Source: Chryseobacterium sp. OV279
Lineage (GTDB): Bacteria > Bacteroidota > Bacteroidia > Flavobacteriales > Weeksellaceae
Reading direction: 5' to 3'
Length of the DNA stretch: 64,000 bases
Assembly: GCF_900128945.1 (NCBI RefSeq)
Contig: NZ_FQUD01000004.1
Location: 434,001-498,000 of the forward strand
Below the pieces are notes generated by a model, which made no database searches, had not been told where the DNA came from, and saw only the letters and a program-made list of their open reading frames with translations. A program made the translations under genes and the position numbers. Shown one piece after another: positions 7,151 to 16,416 of this stretch. How positions within the stretch are numbered: position 1 is the first letter of the stretch; each line of letters begins with the position of its first letter.

Positions 7151-8299
7151 GTGAACCGAGCAATTGTACATATGGACCTAGATACATTTTTTGTATCCTG
7201 TGAGAGGCGTAATAACTCGCAGCTTGACGGTATTCCCTTAATCATAGGAGGGGGCGACCGTGGAGTGGTGGCCTCGTGTTCCTATGAAGCAAGAAAATTT
7301 GGGGTTCGCTCAGCGATGCCAATTCGGATGGCATTAAGACTTTGTCCCGATGCAAAAGTGATTCGTGGAGATCATGAAATGTACTCTAATTTATCACATA
7401 CGGTTACGGAAATTATTCAGGAAAAAGTTCCCCTGATGGAAAAAGCCAGTATTGATGAGTTTTATCTCGATTTATCCGGGATGGATAAGTTTTTTGGATG
7501 CTATCAATGGACAAAAGAAATTGCAGAGGCGGTTACTAAAGAGGCCGGGCTTCCCATAAGTTTCGCGCTGTCAACGAATAAAACCGTTTCTAAAATTGGT
7601 ACCGGAGAAGCAAAACCCGTTGGGAGAATGGAGATCAATGAAATGGAAATTAAGCCATTCTTAAACCCCCTGTCAATCAAAAAAATTCCAATGGTGGGTG
7701 ACAAGACCTTTCAACTGTTGTCAAGAATAGGAATCCGTACCATCCATACATTGTCAGAAATGCCGGTTTTGGTCTTGCAGCAGATGATTGGTCTTAACGG
7801 AAAAGAATTATGGAAAAAAGCCAACGGAATTGATGAAAATCCTGTAGTTCCTTATTCTGAAAGAAAATCTATATCAACTGAAAGAACTTTTACTTCCGAT
7901 ACCATGGATATGATAGAACTGAAAAGATTGATCTCGGGAATGGCAGAACAGCTGGCTTATCAGCTGAGACAGGAAAAGTGGTTGACTTCAACAGTCGTTA
8001 TAAAAATACGTTATGCCAATTTTGATACGGAAACCAAGCAGTGCAAAGTATCCTACACATCTGCCGATCATACCTTGTCGAGAGTGGCACTGGACCTTTT
8101 TAATAAAGTCTATACAAGGAGGATGAGGCTTCGGCTCGTAGGCTTACGGTTTACAGGATTGGTACATGGGAATCATCAAATGAATTTATTTGAAGATACC
8201 GAGGAGCAAATGAGTTTATATCAAACGATGGATTATATCAAAAACCGTTTCGGTGCCGATGCTGTAGGACGGGCATCCGGCTTCGATTTCGGAAAATAA
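7151..8299 (+). CDS. dinB: Y-family DNA polymerase IV (DinB)
   Basis: This 382-residue Y-family polymerase replicates past damaged bases at low fidelity. Catalytic acidic residues are visible at Asp9 (VHMDLDTFF) and Asp102-Glu103 (KASIDEFYLDLS). The C-terminal part contains QMNLF at 343-347, which fits the sliding-clamp binding motif, and a similar QMSLY at 353-357. I take the GTG at 7151 as start because the first beta strand (RAIVHMDLD) is part of the fold; the next ATG at 7172 would cut into it. The stop lies 17 bp before the dnaE2-like gene, so the two form a translesion-synthesis operon. Confidence 0.93.
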   Translation: MNRAIVHMDLDTFFVSCERRNNSQLDGIPLIIGGGDRGVVASCSYEARKFGVRSAMPIRMALRLCPDAKVIRGDHEMYSNLSHTVTEIIQEKVPLMEKASIDEFYLDLSGMDKFFGCYQWTKEIAEAVTKEAGLPISFALSTNKTVSKIGTGEAKPVGRMEINEMEIKPFLNPLSIKKIPMVGDKTFQLLSRIGIRTIHTLSEMPVLVLQQMIGLNGKELWKKANGIDENPVVPYSERKSISTERTFTSDTMDMIELKRLISGMAEQLAYQLRQEKWLTSTVVIKIRYANFDTETKQCKVSYTSADHTLSRVALDLFNKVYTRRMRLRLVGLRFTGLVHGNHQMNLFEDTEEQMSLYQTMDYIKNRFGADAVGRASGFDFGK

Positions 8300-8316
8300 G
8301 TTTTAAATCTTTCAAC

Positions 8317-11300
8317 ATGTTTATTAATTGTCATTCCTTCCATAGCCTCCGTTACGGAACTTTATCCATTAAGGAATTGGTAAGGCAGGCGCATGAATTG
8401 GGGGCAAAACAATTAGTGTTGACTGACATTAATACCGTGACCGGAATCTATGATTTTAAAAAAGCATGCGAAGATCTGGGTATAAAGCCTATTCCCGGAG
8501 TTGAGGTCAGAAAAGAAGGAAAACTTCTGTATGTGGCAATTGCCAGAAGGTTTTCAGGAATTGGTGAAATTAATAAAGTAATCACTGATCATAATTTTGA
8601 TGATAAAGAACTCTTTGAAACGGCACCTGAATTTAAAGAAGTATTGGTGGTGTATCCGATGAGTAATATTCCTGCAGAACTGAAAGCCAATGAATTTGTA
8701 GGAGTCAGAATAGAAGAGTTAAATTTTCTGATCCGTCCGGAATATAAAAAGTATATTTCTAAAATGGTCGTCCTTCATCCTGTTACTTTCAGCACAGATG
8801 AAGAATATGGACTGCATAAAATCCTCCGGGCCATTGACAATAATATATTGCTGTCAAAATTAACAAAAAGAGAGGTTTGTCGTCAATCTGAATATTTTAT
8901 TTCCGAACAGCATATTATAAAGACATTTGAGAGATACCCCAAAATTATTGAAAACACAAAAAACATTCTTGAACAGTGTGATTTTGAATTTGATTTTAAA
9001 AAAGTTAAGAACAAACAGTTCTATACAAAATCTAAAGAATCTGATGTACAACTTCTCCGCAGGCTGGCATATTTAGGTTTGGAAAAAAGATACGGACTCG
9101 GTCATGAAGTGGCTCAAACAAGAGTTGAGAAAGAGCTGGGAGTTATTGACGAACTCAATTTCTGTTCTTACTTTCTGATTACCTGGGATATTATCCGGTA
9201 CAGCAATAAGATGGGATTTATGCATGTAGGGCGGGGAAGCGGAGCAAATTCAATAGTCAGTTACTGCTTAGGAATTACCGATATCTGTCCGCTGGAGCTG
9301 GATCTGTATTTTGAAAGATTCCTGAACCTGAACCGGAAAACACCACCGGATTTTGACCTCGACTGGAGCTGGCAAAACAGAGATGCCATCTTGGAATATA
9401 TTTTTGATCGATATGGAAAAAACCATGTTGCTTTTTGTGGAACCAATGTCGAGTTTAAATACAGATCTATTTTCAGAGAAGTAGGTAAGGTATTCGGTTT
9501 ACCCAAAGAAGAGCTGGATGATTTGTCGAAAAAACCGATGGAGAGCCATGACCGGAATTCAGTGGTACGACAGGTTCAGAAATACGGTAAATTATTGGAA
9601 AAGTTTCCTAATCAAAGAAGTATGCACGCATGCGGAATTTTGATTTCAGAAGAACCTATTACCCATTATACTGCATTAGAAATGCCTCCCAAAGGATTCC
9701 CGATTGTTCAGTTTGATATGAACGTAGCAGAAGATATTGGCCTTGAAAAGTTTGATATTCTTTCCCAAAGAGGTCTTGGGACCATTAATGATACTGTAAA
9801 TCTGGTTAAAAAAACAAGAGGAATCACCATTGATATCCGGGACACAACCTTGTCAAAAAATGAAGAACAGGCAAATGAATACTTAGCGGTAGGAAAGACA
9901 ATCGGATGTTTTTATATAGAATCTCCGGCCATGCGTGGGCTTTTAAGAAGACTGAAATGTGACAATTACAGAACCCTCGTCGCAGCTTCTTCCATTATCA
10001 GACCGGGAGTAGCCCAAAGTGGAATGATGCGGGAATACATTTTCAGGCATAATCATCCCGATCAGTTTGAATATTTTCATCCGGTGTTTGAAGAACATTT
10101 GAAGGAGACCTATGGGATTATGGTGTATCAGGAAGATGTGATTAAAATTGCCCAGTACTTCGGGGGGCTATCCTTAGCAGATGGAGATATTCTCCGAAGA
10201 GCCATGAGTGGAAAAGGCCGCTCTATTCAAAAGCTGCAGGAGGTAAAGACAAATTTCTTTGAATCGTGTAAAATAAAGAGGCATTCTGAGGCATTGACCG
10301 CCGAAGCTTACCGGCAAATTGAATCCTTTGCCGGATATTCTTTCTGTAAGGCCCATTCAGCATCATATGCCGTGGAAAGCTATCAGAGCCTTTATCTGAA
10401 AGTATATTATCCCTTAGAATTTATGGTTTCTGTGATCAATAATCAGGGAGGTTTCTACCGCACCGAAGTGTATATCCACGAAGCAAAAATGTCCGGAGGG
10501 AATATCCAGACTCCATGTGTCAACACAAGTGAATATCAAACCACACTGAAAGGAGCAGACGTTTATTTGGGTTTAATGCTTTTGGAAGGGCTGGAAACAC
10601 GAATTGCTCATGCAATTGTTGAAGAACGTGAAAAAAATGGAGACTATAAGTCATTAGAAGATTTTATCAGACGCATCTCCATTAGTATTGAAACCGTACA
10701 GATTTTAATTTTTATTGGCGCATTCAGATTTACCGGTAAACCCAAAAATGAATTACTGGTTGAAGCACGGCTGCTATTAGTCAATTTTAAACCCGAGAAC
10801 AGGGGGCTTATGTTAATTGAAGAACCTGTTCAGGAATTTAAATTACCTCAATTAAAAAGAGAAAATTTCGAAGATGCTTTCGATGAAATTGAACTCATTG
10901 GTTTTCCGGTTTCCTGCAGTCCATTTGATCTGCTACAGACGAAATACAGAGGTTCTGTTTTTGTAAATAATTTATTGAAATTTCATAAAAGACAGGTAAA
11001 GATGCTGGCCTATCTGATTTCAAGAAAACATGTTCCTACCAAAAAAGGGACGATGTATTTTGGAACCTGGATAGACGTGAATGGTGAGTATTTTGACACA
11101 GCCCATTTTCCCGATAGTTTGAAGCAATATGATTTTCAGGGAGGAGGGTGTTATTTGCTTTTGGGAACGGTGGAAGTCGATTTTCATTTTCCAACCATCA
11201 CCATTCATAAGATGGCTAAAATGCCCATGATTCCTGATCCCCGTTATGCTTATGATAAAGAGAAGCAATATGATATTCACAGGCAAATTAAAGAAGATGT

Positions 11301-11370
11301 GAGTATGACATCCAGAAAACCTTATCCACAGGCACACGAGGTTGGGTTGCCAAGAGGACGTTTAATATAA
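8317..11370 (+). CDS. dnaE2: Error-prone DNA polymerase III alpha subunit (DnaE2-like)
   Basis: This 1017-residue C-family polymerase is somewhat shorter than replicative DnaE. The N-terminal PHP domain starts NCHSFHSLRYGTLS. The polymerase active-site triad is in TPPDFDLDW: Asp345, Asp347 and Asp349. Fingers and helix-hairpin-helix regions follow, and the protein ends shortly after an OB-fold-like segment (residues ~890-960), without the long C-terminal tail of the main replicase. Pairing with a Y-family polymerase in one operon is the common arrangement for damage-induced mutagenesis cassettes; here DinB takes the place of ImuB. It is very unlikely to be the essential dnaE because of its length and context. 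Confidence 0.88.
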   Translation: MFINCHSFHSLRYGTLSIKELVRQAHELGAKQLVLTDINTVTGIYDFKKACEDLGIKPIPGVEVRKEGKLLYVAIARRFSGIGEINKVITDHNFDDKELFETAPEFKEVLVVYPMSNIPAELKANEFVGVRIEELNFLIRPEYKKYISKMVVLHPVTFSTDEEYGLHKILRAIDNNILLSKLTKREVCRQSEYFISEQHIIKTFERYPKIIENTKNILEQCDFEFDFKKVKNKQFYTKSKESDVQLLRRLAYLGLEKRYGLGHEVAQTRVEKELGVIDELNFCSYFLITWDIIRYSNKMGFMHVGRGSGANSIVSYCLGITDICPLELDLYFERFLNLNRKTPPDFDLDWSWQNRDAILEYIFDRYGKNHVAFCGTNVEFKYRSIFREVGKVFGLPKEELDDLSKKPMESHDRNSVVRQVQKYGKLLEKFPNQRSMHACGILISEEPITHYTALEMPPKGFPIVQFDMNVAEDIGLEKFDILSQRGLGTINDTVNLVKKTRGITIDIRDTTLSKNEEQANEYLAVGKTIGCFYIESPAMRGLLRRLKCDNYRTLVAASSIIRPGVAQSGMMREYIFRHNHPDQFEYFHPVFEEHLKETYGIMVYQEDVIKIAQYFGGLSLADGDILRRAMSGKGRSIQKLQEVKTNFFESCKIKRHSEALTAEAYRQIESFAGYSFCKAHSASYAVESYQSLYLKVYYPLEFMVSVINNQGGFYRTEVYIHEAKMSGGNIQTPCVNTSEYQTTLKGADVYLGLMLLEGLETRIAHAIVEEREKNGDYKSLEDFIRRISISIETVQILIFIGAFRFTGKPKNELLVEARLLLVNFKPENRGLMLIEEPVQEFKLPQLKRENFEDAFDEIELIGFPVSCSPFDLLQTKYRGSVFVNNLLKFHKRQVKMLAYLISRKHVPTKKGTMYFGTWIDVNGEYFDTAHFPDSLKQYDFQGGGCYLLLGTVEVDFHFPTITIHKMAKMPMIPDPRYAYDKEKQYDIHRQIKEDVSMTSRKPYPQAHEVGLPRGRLI

Positions 11371-11382
11371 TGTCTGTTTTCC

Positions 11383-11994
11383 TTAAGGTTTTTGGTACTT
11401 CCAGTTTCTTGCTTTTCCCTCTGCAAGCCACTCCAAAGCCTGTTCCATTCTTTTGTTTCTGGTTGTTTCGGTTTTGGCCTCGGTGATCCAGTTGATATAC
11501 TCCTTTCTGAAAGACGGTGATCCTTTTTCAAAAACCTCTGAAGCTTTTTTATGGTCATTCAAAGCAGCCTGAAAATAATCGGGGACCTCAGTTTCCACTT
11601 TGGACGGTGCCGCTTTTTTCATAGTAACGCCCATATCGGTAAGTTCCATAGCTTCTTTCATCATTTTTTTAAGCTGAACTTTAGAGGGAAGATCCTCCAT
11701 TTTAGTAAGCTTTCCTAAACTGAACATTGAACTTTTTTCGGCGGTCGTTTCCATTTCCTTTAAAGTTTTCATCTCCCCATGTAACCAGAATCCAAGGCTG
11801 CAATATTGTTTGAAAGAGGTAACTGAACAGAGAATTTTTCCTTTGTACATGAAAGTGGGAAATTTCCACTTTATAGCTTCTTCTGCTTCGGGACAGCATT
11901 CATGAATGGTTTCCCGTAGATAGCTTAAAATGGGTTGTGCAAAATCAGGGGATTTTTCGATGTATTCATCAACCTGTATATTGTATTTTTCCAT
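11383..11994 (-). CDS. DUF1801 / YdeI (OmdA) family protein
   Basis: This 203-residue soluble protein has two parts. Residues ~15-120 match the DUF1801 (YdhG-like) fold, with the phrase CCPEAEEAIKWKFPTFMYKG that recurs in that family. The C-terminal ~70 residues match the YdeI/OmpD-associated family (PDYFQAAL, then GSPSFRKEYINWITEAKTE and RNKRMEQALEWLAEGK). YdeI relatives have been linked to envelope stress and bacteriocin protection, but the biochemical role is not established. It is convergent with dnaE2 (12 bp apart) and follows a serine hydrolase gene by 6 bp, so it is the second gene of a two-gene unit. Confidence 0.85.
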   Translation of the reverse strand: MEKYNIQVDEYIEKSPDFAQPILSYLRETIHECCPEAEEAIKWKFPTFMYKGKILCSVTSFKQYCSLGFWLHGEMKTLKEMETTAEKSSMFSLGKLTKMEDLPSKVQLKKMMKEAMELTDMGVTMKKAAPSKVETEVPDYFQAALNDHKKASEVFEKGSPSFRKEYINWITEAKTETTRNKRMEQALEWLAEGKARNWKYQKP

Positions 11995-12000
11995 AGTTTT

Positions 12001-13134
12001 TTACTGAAATAATTGAACGGATTCATTGACAAGGAATTTCACCTGATCCGGTCTTCCCCTGTCATTTTTAGGGTTATTGCTGTAGCTTCCGGTTCTTACG
12101 ATTACCATATTGTGTTCCGGAACCATAATGATATACTGCCCCTGTAATCCAAGGAAATAATAATGTTTAACGGGATTGTCATGATTGATCCAAAGTCCCA
12201 TCCCGTAGATCTCCTGAGATTTTTCAGTAGGCGTTCTCATTTGCTCGATAAAATTCAGATTGAGGATTTGTTGCTCTCCAACTTTTCCATCATCTAAAAA
12301 CAGTTGTCCCAGTTTCGCATAATCTCTCGCATTGGAGTGGATGCAGCAATATGTTTTTTCCATCCCGTGGTTGTCGGTGCTCCATGAGGCATTTTGTTCC
12401 ATTCCCATCGGGATCCAGAATTTTTCGGATAAATAGCTGGCTAATGTTTGATTCAGAGCTTTTTTTAAAGCAAATCCGAGAAGTTGAGTCGCTCCGCTTT
12501 GGTATTGAAAACGAGTGCCGGGCTGTTCTTGAAATCTTCTTGAAAATACGGCTTTGATGAGATTTCTGCCGTAATAAGCTTTGGCATTCGGCAGAAATGG
12601 ATTATTGTAATCTTCATCCCAGTCGAGTCCGGCTTCCATCTGGGCTAAATTTTTAAGCGTAACCTCACTTCCGAATTCTTTTTCTTTAAATTCAGGATAG
12701 AAATCAGAAAGCCTGTCATCGATATTTTTAATGATGCCTTCCTCCAGTGCTTTCCCCAGAAGCATTACCGTAACAGCTTTTGCCATTGAAAAAGAATTGG
12801 TCTGTGAAAGCTGGTTGTAGCCGTCCCAATACTGCTCATGAAGGATTTTTCCGTTTTTTATAACCACAAAAGCTGCGGTTTTGGAATGTTTCAGATTTTC
12901 AAGTACATGTTCAGGCAGTTCTTTCTTGTTGTAGTCAGGATCTTCCGTCCAGAGTTCCGGTTCCTCCGTAGCGATGAGGTTTCCCGGAAAAAGCTTTCCA
13001 TCATCGATGTAGGCGCTGGATCTTCCTTTAAGATACGTTTTCGAAATTCCGCTGAATAAATAGTCGTATCCCAAAAGATAAACTGCGGCTACCCCTACGG
13101 CTGCTCCGCCTATTACATATTTTAATGCCTTCAT
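12001..13134 (-). CDS. Serine hydrolase, beta-lactamase class C family
   Basis: This is a 377-residue protein with an N-terminal membrane segment (residues ~5-25, YVIGGAAVGVAAVYLLG), so it is probably anchored with its catalytic domain in the periplasm. The S-x-x-K motif is SMAK (Ser116, Lys119), and a Y-x-S motif is seen in FQYQSGATQLLG. The family includes DD-peptidases, esterases and beta-lactamases; the substrate is unknown. The ATG at 13134 was chosen over an in-frame TTG at 13161 because a TAnnTTTG box (TAAATTTG) ends just before that TTG, placing the transcript start near 13155. Confidence 0.85.
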   Translation of the reverse strand: MKALKYVIGGAAVGVAAVYLLGYDYLFSGISKTYLKGRSSAYIDDGKLFPGNLIATEEPELWTEDPDYNKKELPEHVLENLKHSKTAAFVVIKNGKILHEQYWDGYNQLSQTNSFSMAKAVTVMLLGKALEEGIIKNIDDRLSDFYPEFKEKEFGSEVTLKNLAQMEAGLDWDEDYNNPFLPNAKAYYGRNLIKAVFSRRFQEQPGTRFQYQSGATQLLGFALKKALNQTLASYLSEKFWIPMGMEQNASWSTDNHGMEKTYCCIHSNARDYAKLGQLFLDDGKVGEQQILNLNFIEQMRTPTEKSQEIYGMGLWINHDNPVKHYYFLGLQGQYIIMVPEHNMVIVRTGSYSNNPKNDRGRPDQVKFLVNESVQLFQ

Positions 13135-13226
13135 ATGATCATGAGTATCAGTCTCAAACAAATTTAAAATAATTTTGATAAGAAAAGGAGAAAGGAACGG
13201 TAAATAAACTATTTTTGCGATTATTG

Positions 13227-14561
13227 ATGAAAAATATGACCAGAAAACTCATTGTATTCGTGTTTTTCATTTTTTCAGTGATGGGAGCCGCCCAGACCTA
13301 TAAAATGATCGACACCGCAGACTATTTGCAGAGAAAAGAATTTTTAAAAAGTTTTGCCGGAAATAACGAAGTTTTTATAAAAAAATTAAGATCGCAGTAT
13401 TCCGGGAAGACAGGTTCTGAACTGTCTAAAATCTATAAGGAATTCGGAACCGATTTTGAAAAGCAGGTGAAAAACAAAGATTTTATTTTTAAATCTGAAT
13501 TTGAAACGGAAATACAAACCCTGATCCAACGTCTGAGAAAGAATAATCCCAGAATTCCTCAGGATCTTAAAATTTTGGTAGCAAGAGATAATACACCGAA
13601 TGCCTATTGCCTTGCGGACGGAACTTTTGTCATCAATATGGGACTGTACAACTGGCTGAATGGTGAAGACCAGATCGCTGCCGTGATTACCCATGAATTA
13701 GGTCATAAGATTGATGAACATTCCCTCAAAACTTTTTTAAATATTATCGAACAGAATCAGCTGGATAAAATAACCGTACAAAACCTGAAAGAAACGACGG
13801 AAAGTCGCAGTCAGACCCAGAATAAGAAAGCTTTTGATATCCTTAAAAACCGAGCGTATAAAAAAGGCGTGGAAAGAAGAAAGCAGGAAATGCAAGCAGA
13901 TTCACTAGGCTATGTGATCTTTAAAAACAGTGATTTTAAAAAGAATGAATATGTAAACGCACTTCAACGACTGCAGGATTTTGACACCATTTCCCCGCGC
14001 CAGCTGAAGATAGAAACCTATAAGAAGCTTTTTGATCTTCCCAAACAGGCCTTCAATGAAAAATGGATGAAGAAGGAAGATTTCTCGCTGTACAATTATA
14101 ATTTTTATAAAGAAAAACTGGATAAAGACTCGCTGGCCTCGCATCCGGAAATGTCCAGAAGGATTGAAAAATTAAAAAAAATATTTCCTGAACTTAAACC
14201 CTCGGTAGAGTCGGAAAAACCTTCTGAGACTTTTACAACTCTGAAGAAAATGGCCAGAATGGAGATCCTTCCCAATTATTTTCACTCCGAAGATTACGGA
14301 CTGGGAATTTATGCCTCGATGCAGTTTCTGCAGGATGGGGAAGAGGAAAAATACTACAAAGGCTGGCTGGGTAAATGTTTCTCGAAAATATACGAAGCCC
14401 GGAAAAATTACAACCTGAACCGTTATCTGGACAGAATAGAACCCAAAAATCAAAGTGAAAGTTATCAGCAGTTCCTGAACTTTATGTGGAATTTGAGCCT
14501 TGATGACATCAAAAATATAGCGGACTTTTACCAGAGCAGCTACCAAATGAAAGAATCCTGA
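13227..14561 (+). CDS. M48-family zinc metallopeptidase, secreted
   Basis: This 444-residue protein has a signal peptide (residues 1-23, ending VMGAAQ). The zinc motif HELGH is at 156-160, with a likely third ligand in QEMQADSLGY further on. The fold matches the M48 (Ste24/BepA-like) group without the multiple membrane helices of HtpX, so it is a periplasmic or lipid-anchored protease, possibly for outer-membrane quality control. The ATG at 13227 is preferred over the in-frame TTG at 13215, since a -7-type box TATTTTTG spans 13210-13217. It is transcribed divergently from the serine hydrolase. Confidence 0.82.
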   Translation: MKNMTRKLIVFVFFIFSVMGAAQTYKMIDTADYLQRKEFLKSFAGNNEVFIKKLRSQYSGKTGSELSKIYKEFGTDFEKQVKNKDFIFKSEFETEIQTLIQRLRKNNPRIPQDLKILVARDNTPNAYCLADGTFVINMGLYNWLNGEDQIAAVITHELGHKIDEHSLKTFLNIIEQNQLDKITVQNLKETTESRSQTQNKKAFDILKNRAYKKGVERRKQEMQADSLGYVIFKNSDFKKNEYVNALQRLQDFDTISPRQLKIETYKKLFDLPKQAFNEKWMKKEDFSLYNYNFYKEKLDKDSLASHPEMSRRIEKLKKIFPELKPSVESEKPSETFTTLKKMARMEILPNYFHSEDYGLGIYASMQFLQDGEEEKYYKGWLGKCFSKIYEARKNYNLNRYLDRIEPKNQSESYQQFLNFMWNLSLDDIKNIADFYQSSYQMKES

Positions 14562-14585
14562 TGCATCATCAGGATTCTTGTTTTT
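14553..14585 (+). terminator. Terminator of M48 gene
   Basis: Perfect 11-bp stem (GAATCCTGATG / CATCAGGATTC) with a 3-nt loop, followed by a T-run. The stop codon TGA lies inside the left arm. Confidence 0.85.
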
Positions 14586-14586
14586 T

Positions 14587-16119
14587 TTAATAGTTCAGTT
14601 TTTCTAAACGGAGCTTATTGAATTTTTCTTTTTCGTTGTATTCACGGAGGAGAATGTATCCCTCTTTTCCTACGTAGGGCGTAACGGCGTAATTGTCTTT
14701 CTCAGAAATAGGAATGATTTCCTGCTTGAATTTGCCATCGATCACCGTATTGATGAAAAGATTCCATTTTTTCTGTCTGGTGACTTCATCTTTCTGATAA
14801 TCGCGATAGAAGAATACCACATCTTTTCCACCATTGAGGTATTGCGAGAAAAGGTAATCACTGTTGACCCATTTCGATTTCTCTTTCTCAAAAACCTGGA
14901 TATTTTTAATCTTGAAATCTTTATCCGTATACACATAAACGAGATCCGTCGTTTTAGGAGCATTGTACTGTCCGGCCGGTTTGTATTTTTCGGTAAGAAT
15001 TCCTACACTTCCGTCATTCATAAAGTACATATCTTTGGTCTGAAGCATATAACCGCTTTCTACCATACCATTGGTATTGATTTTCGGAAGATAGGACGCG
15101 AAATCCGGCTTGAAATTGATTTGTTTTGTATCTACCGTAAAATCCGATTTGTTAACCATCAATCTGGCGTATCCGATATAATCATTCTTGGTGAAATTTC
15201 TTCCCAGAAGAACAATCTTGTCGTCAAACGTTTTATCATTATCAAGGCTGCTGTCATAGCCCACAGCGAAACTGTCGATGAGGTCTATTGTGGTATCGGA
15301 AAGTCCTGTAATCGGCTTATTGGAGGCTTCTTTTCCTGTTTTCATATCGATCACGACCATGCTGAAAGACTTTTTATCATCGTCCGCCTTTTTCATGATG
15401 CAGTACATGTATTTCTCGTCTCTGTCCAGAACGGATAAGGTAGAGAAAACCTTTTTAGTACCATCGGTATTGTATTTATAGCGCCAAAGCTCTTTTTTAT
15501 TATCATCAAATTTAATGATGCTGTTGTTGTTCACATATTTTCCGAAGTCTTTGTATTCTACGGCAAAGTAGCCACCTTCTTTTACTTCTCCAACCGCGGA
15601 AACATAATTGTAGCCCTTTTCTTTTTTCTCTTCCCGGTTTTCCTTCCGCTGTGCTTTCCAGTTTTTAGGCTCGTTGATCTCTTTGAAAGTTCCGTCTTCA
15701 AGATAATCGTAATATACTTTTCTTTTGATGGTATTGGTTTTCGGATCGATGACCATAGAAACCGGAGTGAAGATCTCTCTTGATTTTACCAGAGAATAAT
15801 CCATCATGGAAGGTCTTAAGATGATTTGTCCCTTAAAGTCAACATATCCGCGGTAAGAGGCAGCTGTGATGTCGCCTTCAAATTCTTTATTGGCAACAGG
15901 ATTAAGGTTTTTATCCAGAATTACATATTCGAATTTCTTGGTTCTGTCACCTGTTTTTCCGTAAGAATAAAGGGATACATAACCGTAAAGATTGTCTTTG
16001 TCATCGAAGAGGGCATTCATTCCCACATGATCACCGGCAGCCAGTGCAGTAAGGTCCTGAGTCTGGGAATAAGCCAGCATCTGAACAAGCCCGAATACCA
16101 GTAAACTTATTTTTTTCAT
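14587..16119 (-). CDS. Secreted protein of unknown function
   Basis: This 510-residue protein has a clear signal peptide (MKKISLLVFGLVQMLAYSQ). The mature part is rich in beta-type segments with recurring Tyr, Asp and Lys phrases such as YVYTDKDFKIKNIQVFEKEK, suggestive of a beta-propeller, but no named family is recognised. No T9SS sorting domain or lipobox is present, so it is probably periplasmic. A TATTTTTG box (minus strand, 16141-16134) lies 14 bp upstream of the ATG. It is convergent with the M48 peptidase gene. Confidence 0.75.
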   Translation of the reverse strand: MKKISLLVFGLVQMLAYSQTQDLTALAAGDHVGMNALFDDKDNLYGYVSLYSYGKTGDRTKKFEYVILDKNLNPVANKEFEGDITAASYRGYVDFKGQIILRPSMMDYSLVKSREIFTPVSMVIDPKTNTIKRKVYYDYLEDGTFKEINEPKNWKAQRKENREEKKEKGYNYVSAVGEVKEGGYFAVEYKDFGKYVNNNSIIKFDDNKKELWRYKYNTDGTKKVFSTLSVLDRDEKYMYCIMKKADDDKKSFSMVVIDMKTGKEASNKPITGLSDTTIDLIDSFAVGYDSSLDNDKTFDDKIVLLGRNFTKNDYIGYARLMVNKSDFTVDTKQINFKPDFASYLPKINTNGMVESGYMLQTKDMYFMNDGSVGILTEKYKPAGQYNAPKTTDLVYVYTDKDFKIKNIQVFEKEKSKWVNSDYLFSQYLNGGKDVVFFYRDYQKDEVTRQKKWNLFINTVIDGKFKQEIIPISEKDNYAVTPYVGKEGYILLREYNEKEKFNKLRLEKLNY

Positions 16120-16416
16120 AGTTATTATTTTGCCAAAAATAATAAATTAACGAATACGCCGGAGAAGTTTCATTTTCTTTATTCATATTCTAAATAAAGC
16201 AGAGGAAAAGGAAAGATTTTATCTGATGAAGAAAGTGTGTTGTACTGAGTTTTTCTGAAAATGAAAAACCTTACAGGTCTTAAAGATCTATAAGGTTTGT
16301 ATTATTAATATCTCCTCTAAAGACTAGAAAGAATCAGCGTTATCTGCACAATCTGCGCGAAATTATTAAAAGCTGTAAATAAGCAATAAAAAAGCCCCAA
16401 TTAATGGGGCTTTAGT
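16120..16416. other. Intergenic region with imperfect palindrome
   Basis: No gene seen. It contains the promoter box of the gene ending upstream (16134-16141), an imperfect palindrome at 16266-16297 (AAACCTTA ... TAAGGTTT) related to the perfect one at 55553-55583, and the glyS terminator at 16386-16413. Confidence 0.55.
16386..16413 (-). terminator. Terminator of glyS
   Basis: Minus-strand hairpin with 8-bp arms AAAGCCCC / GGGGCTTT and a 7-nt loop, followed by a T-rich run on the minus strand. Confidence 0.8.

Noticed and set aside
14842..15438. Plus-strand open frame of 198 codons
   Set aside because: It is antisense to the secreted protein gene at 14587-16119 and has shadow-type composition.
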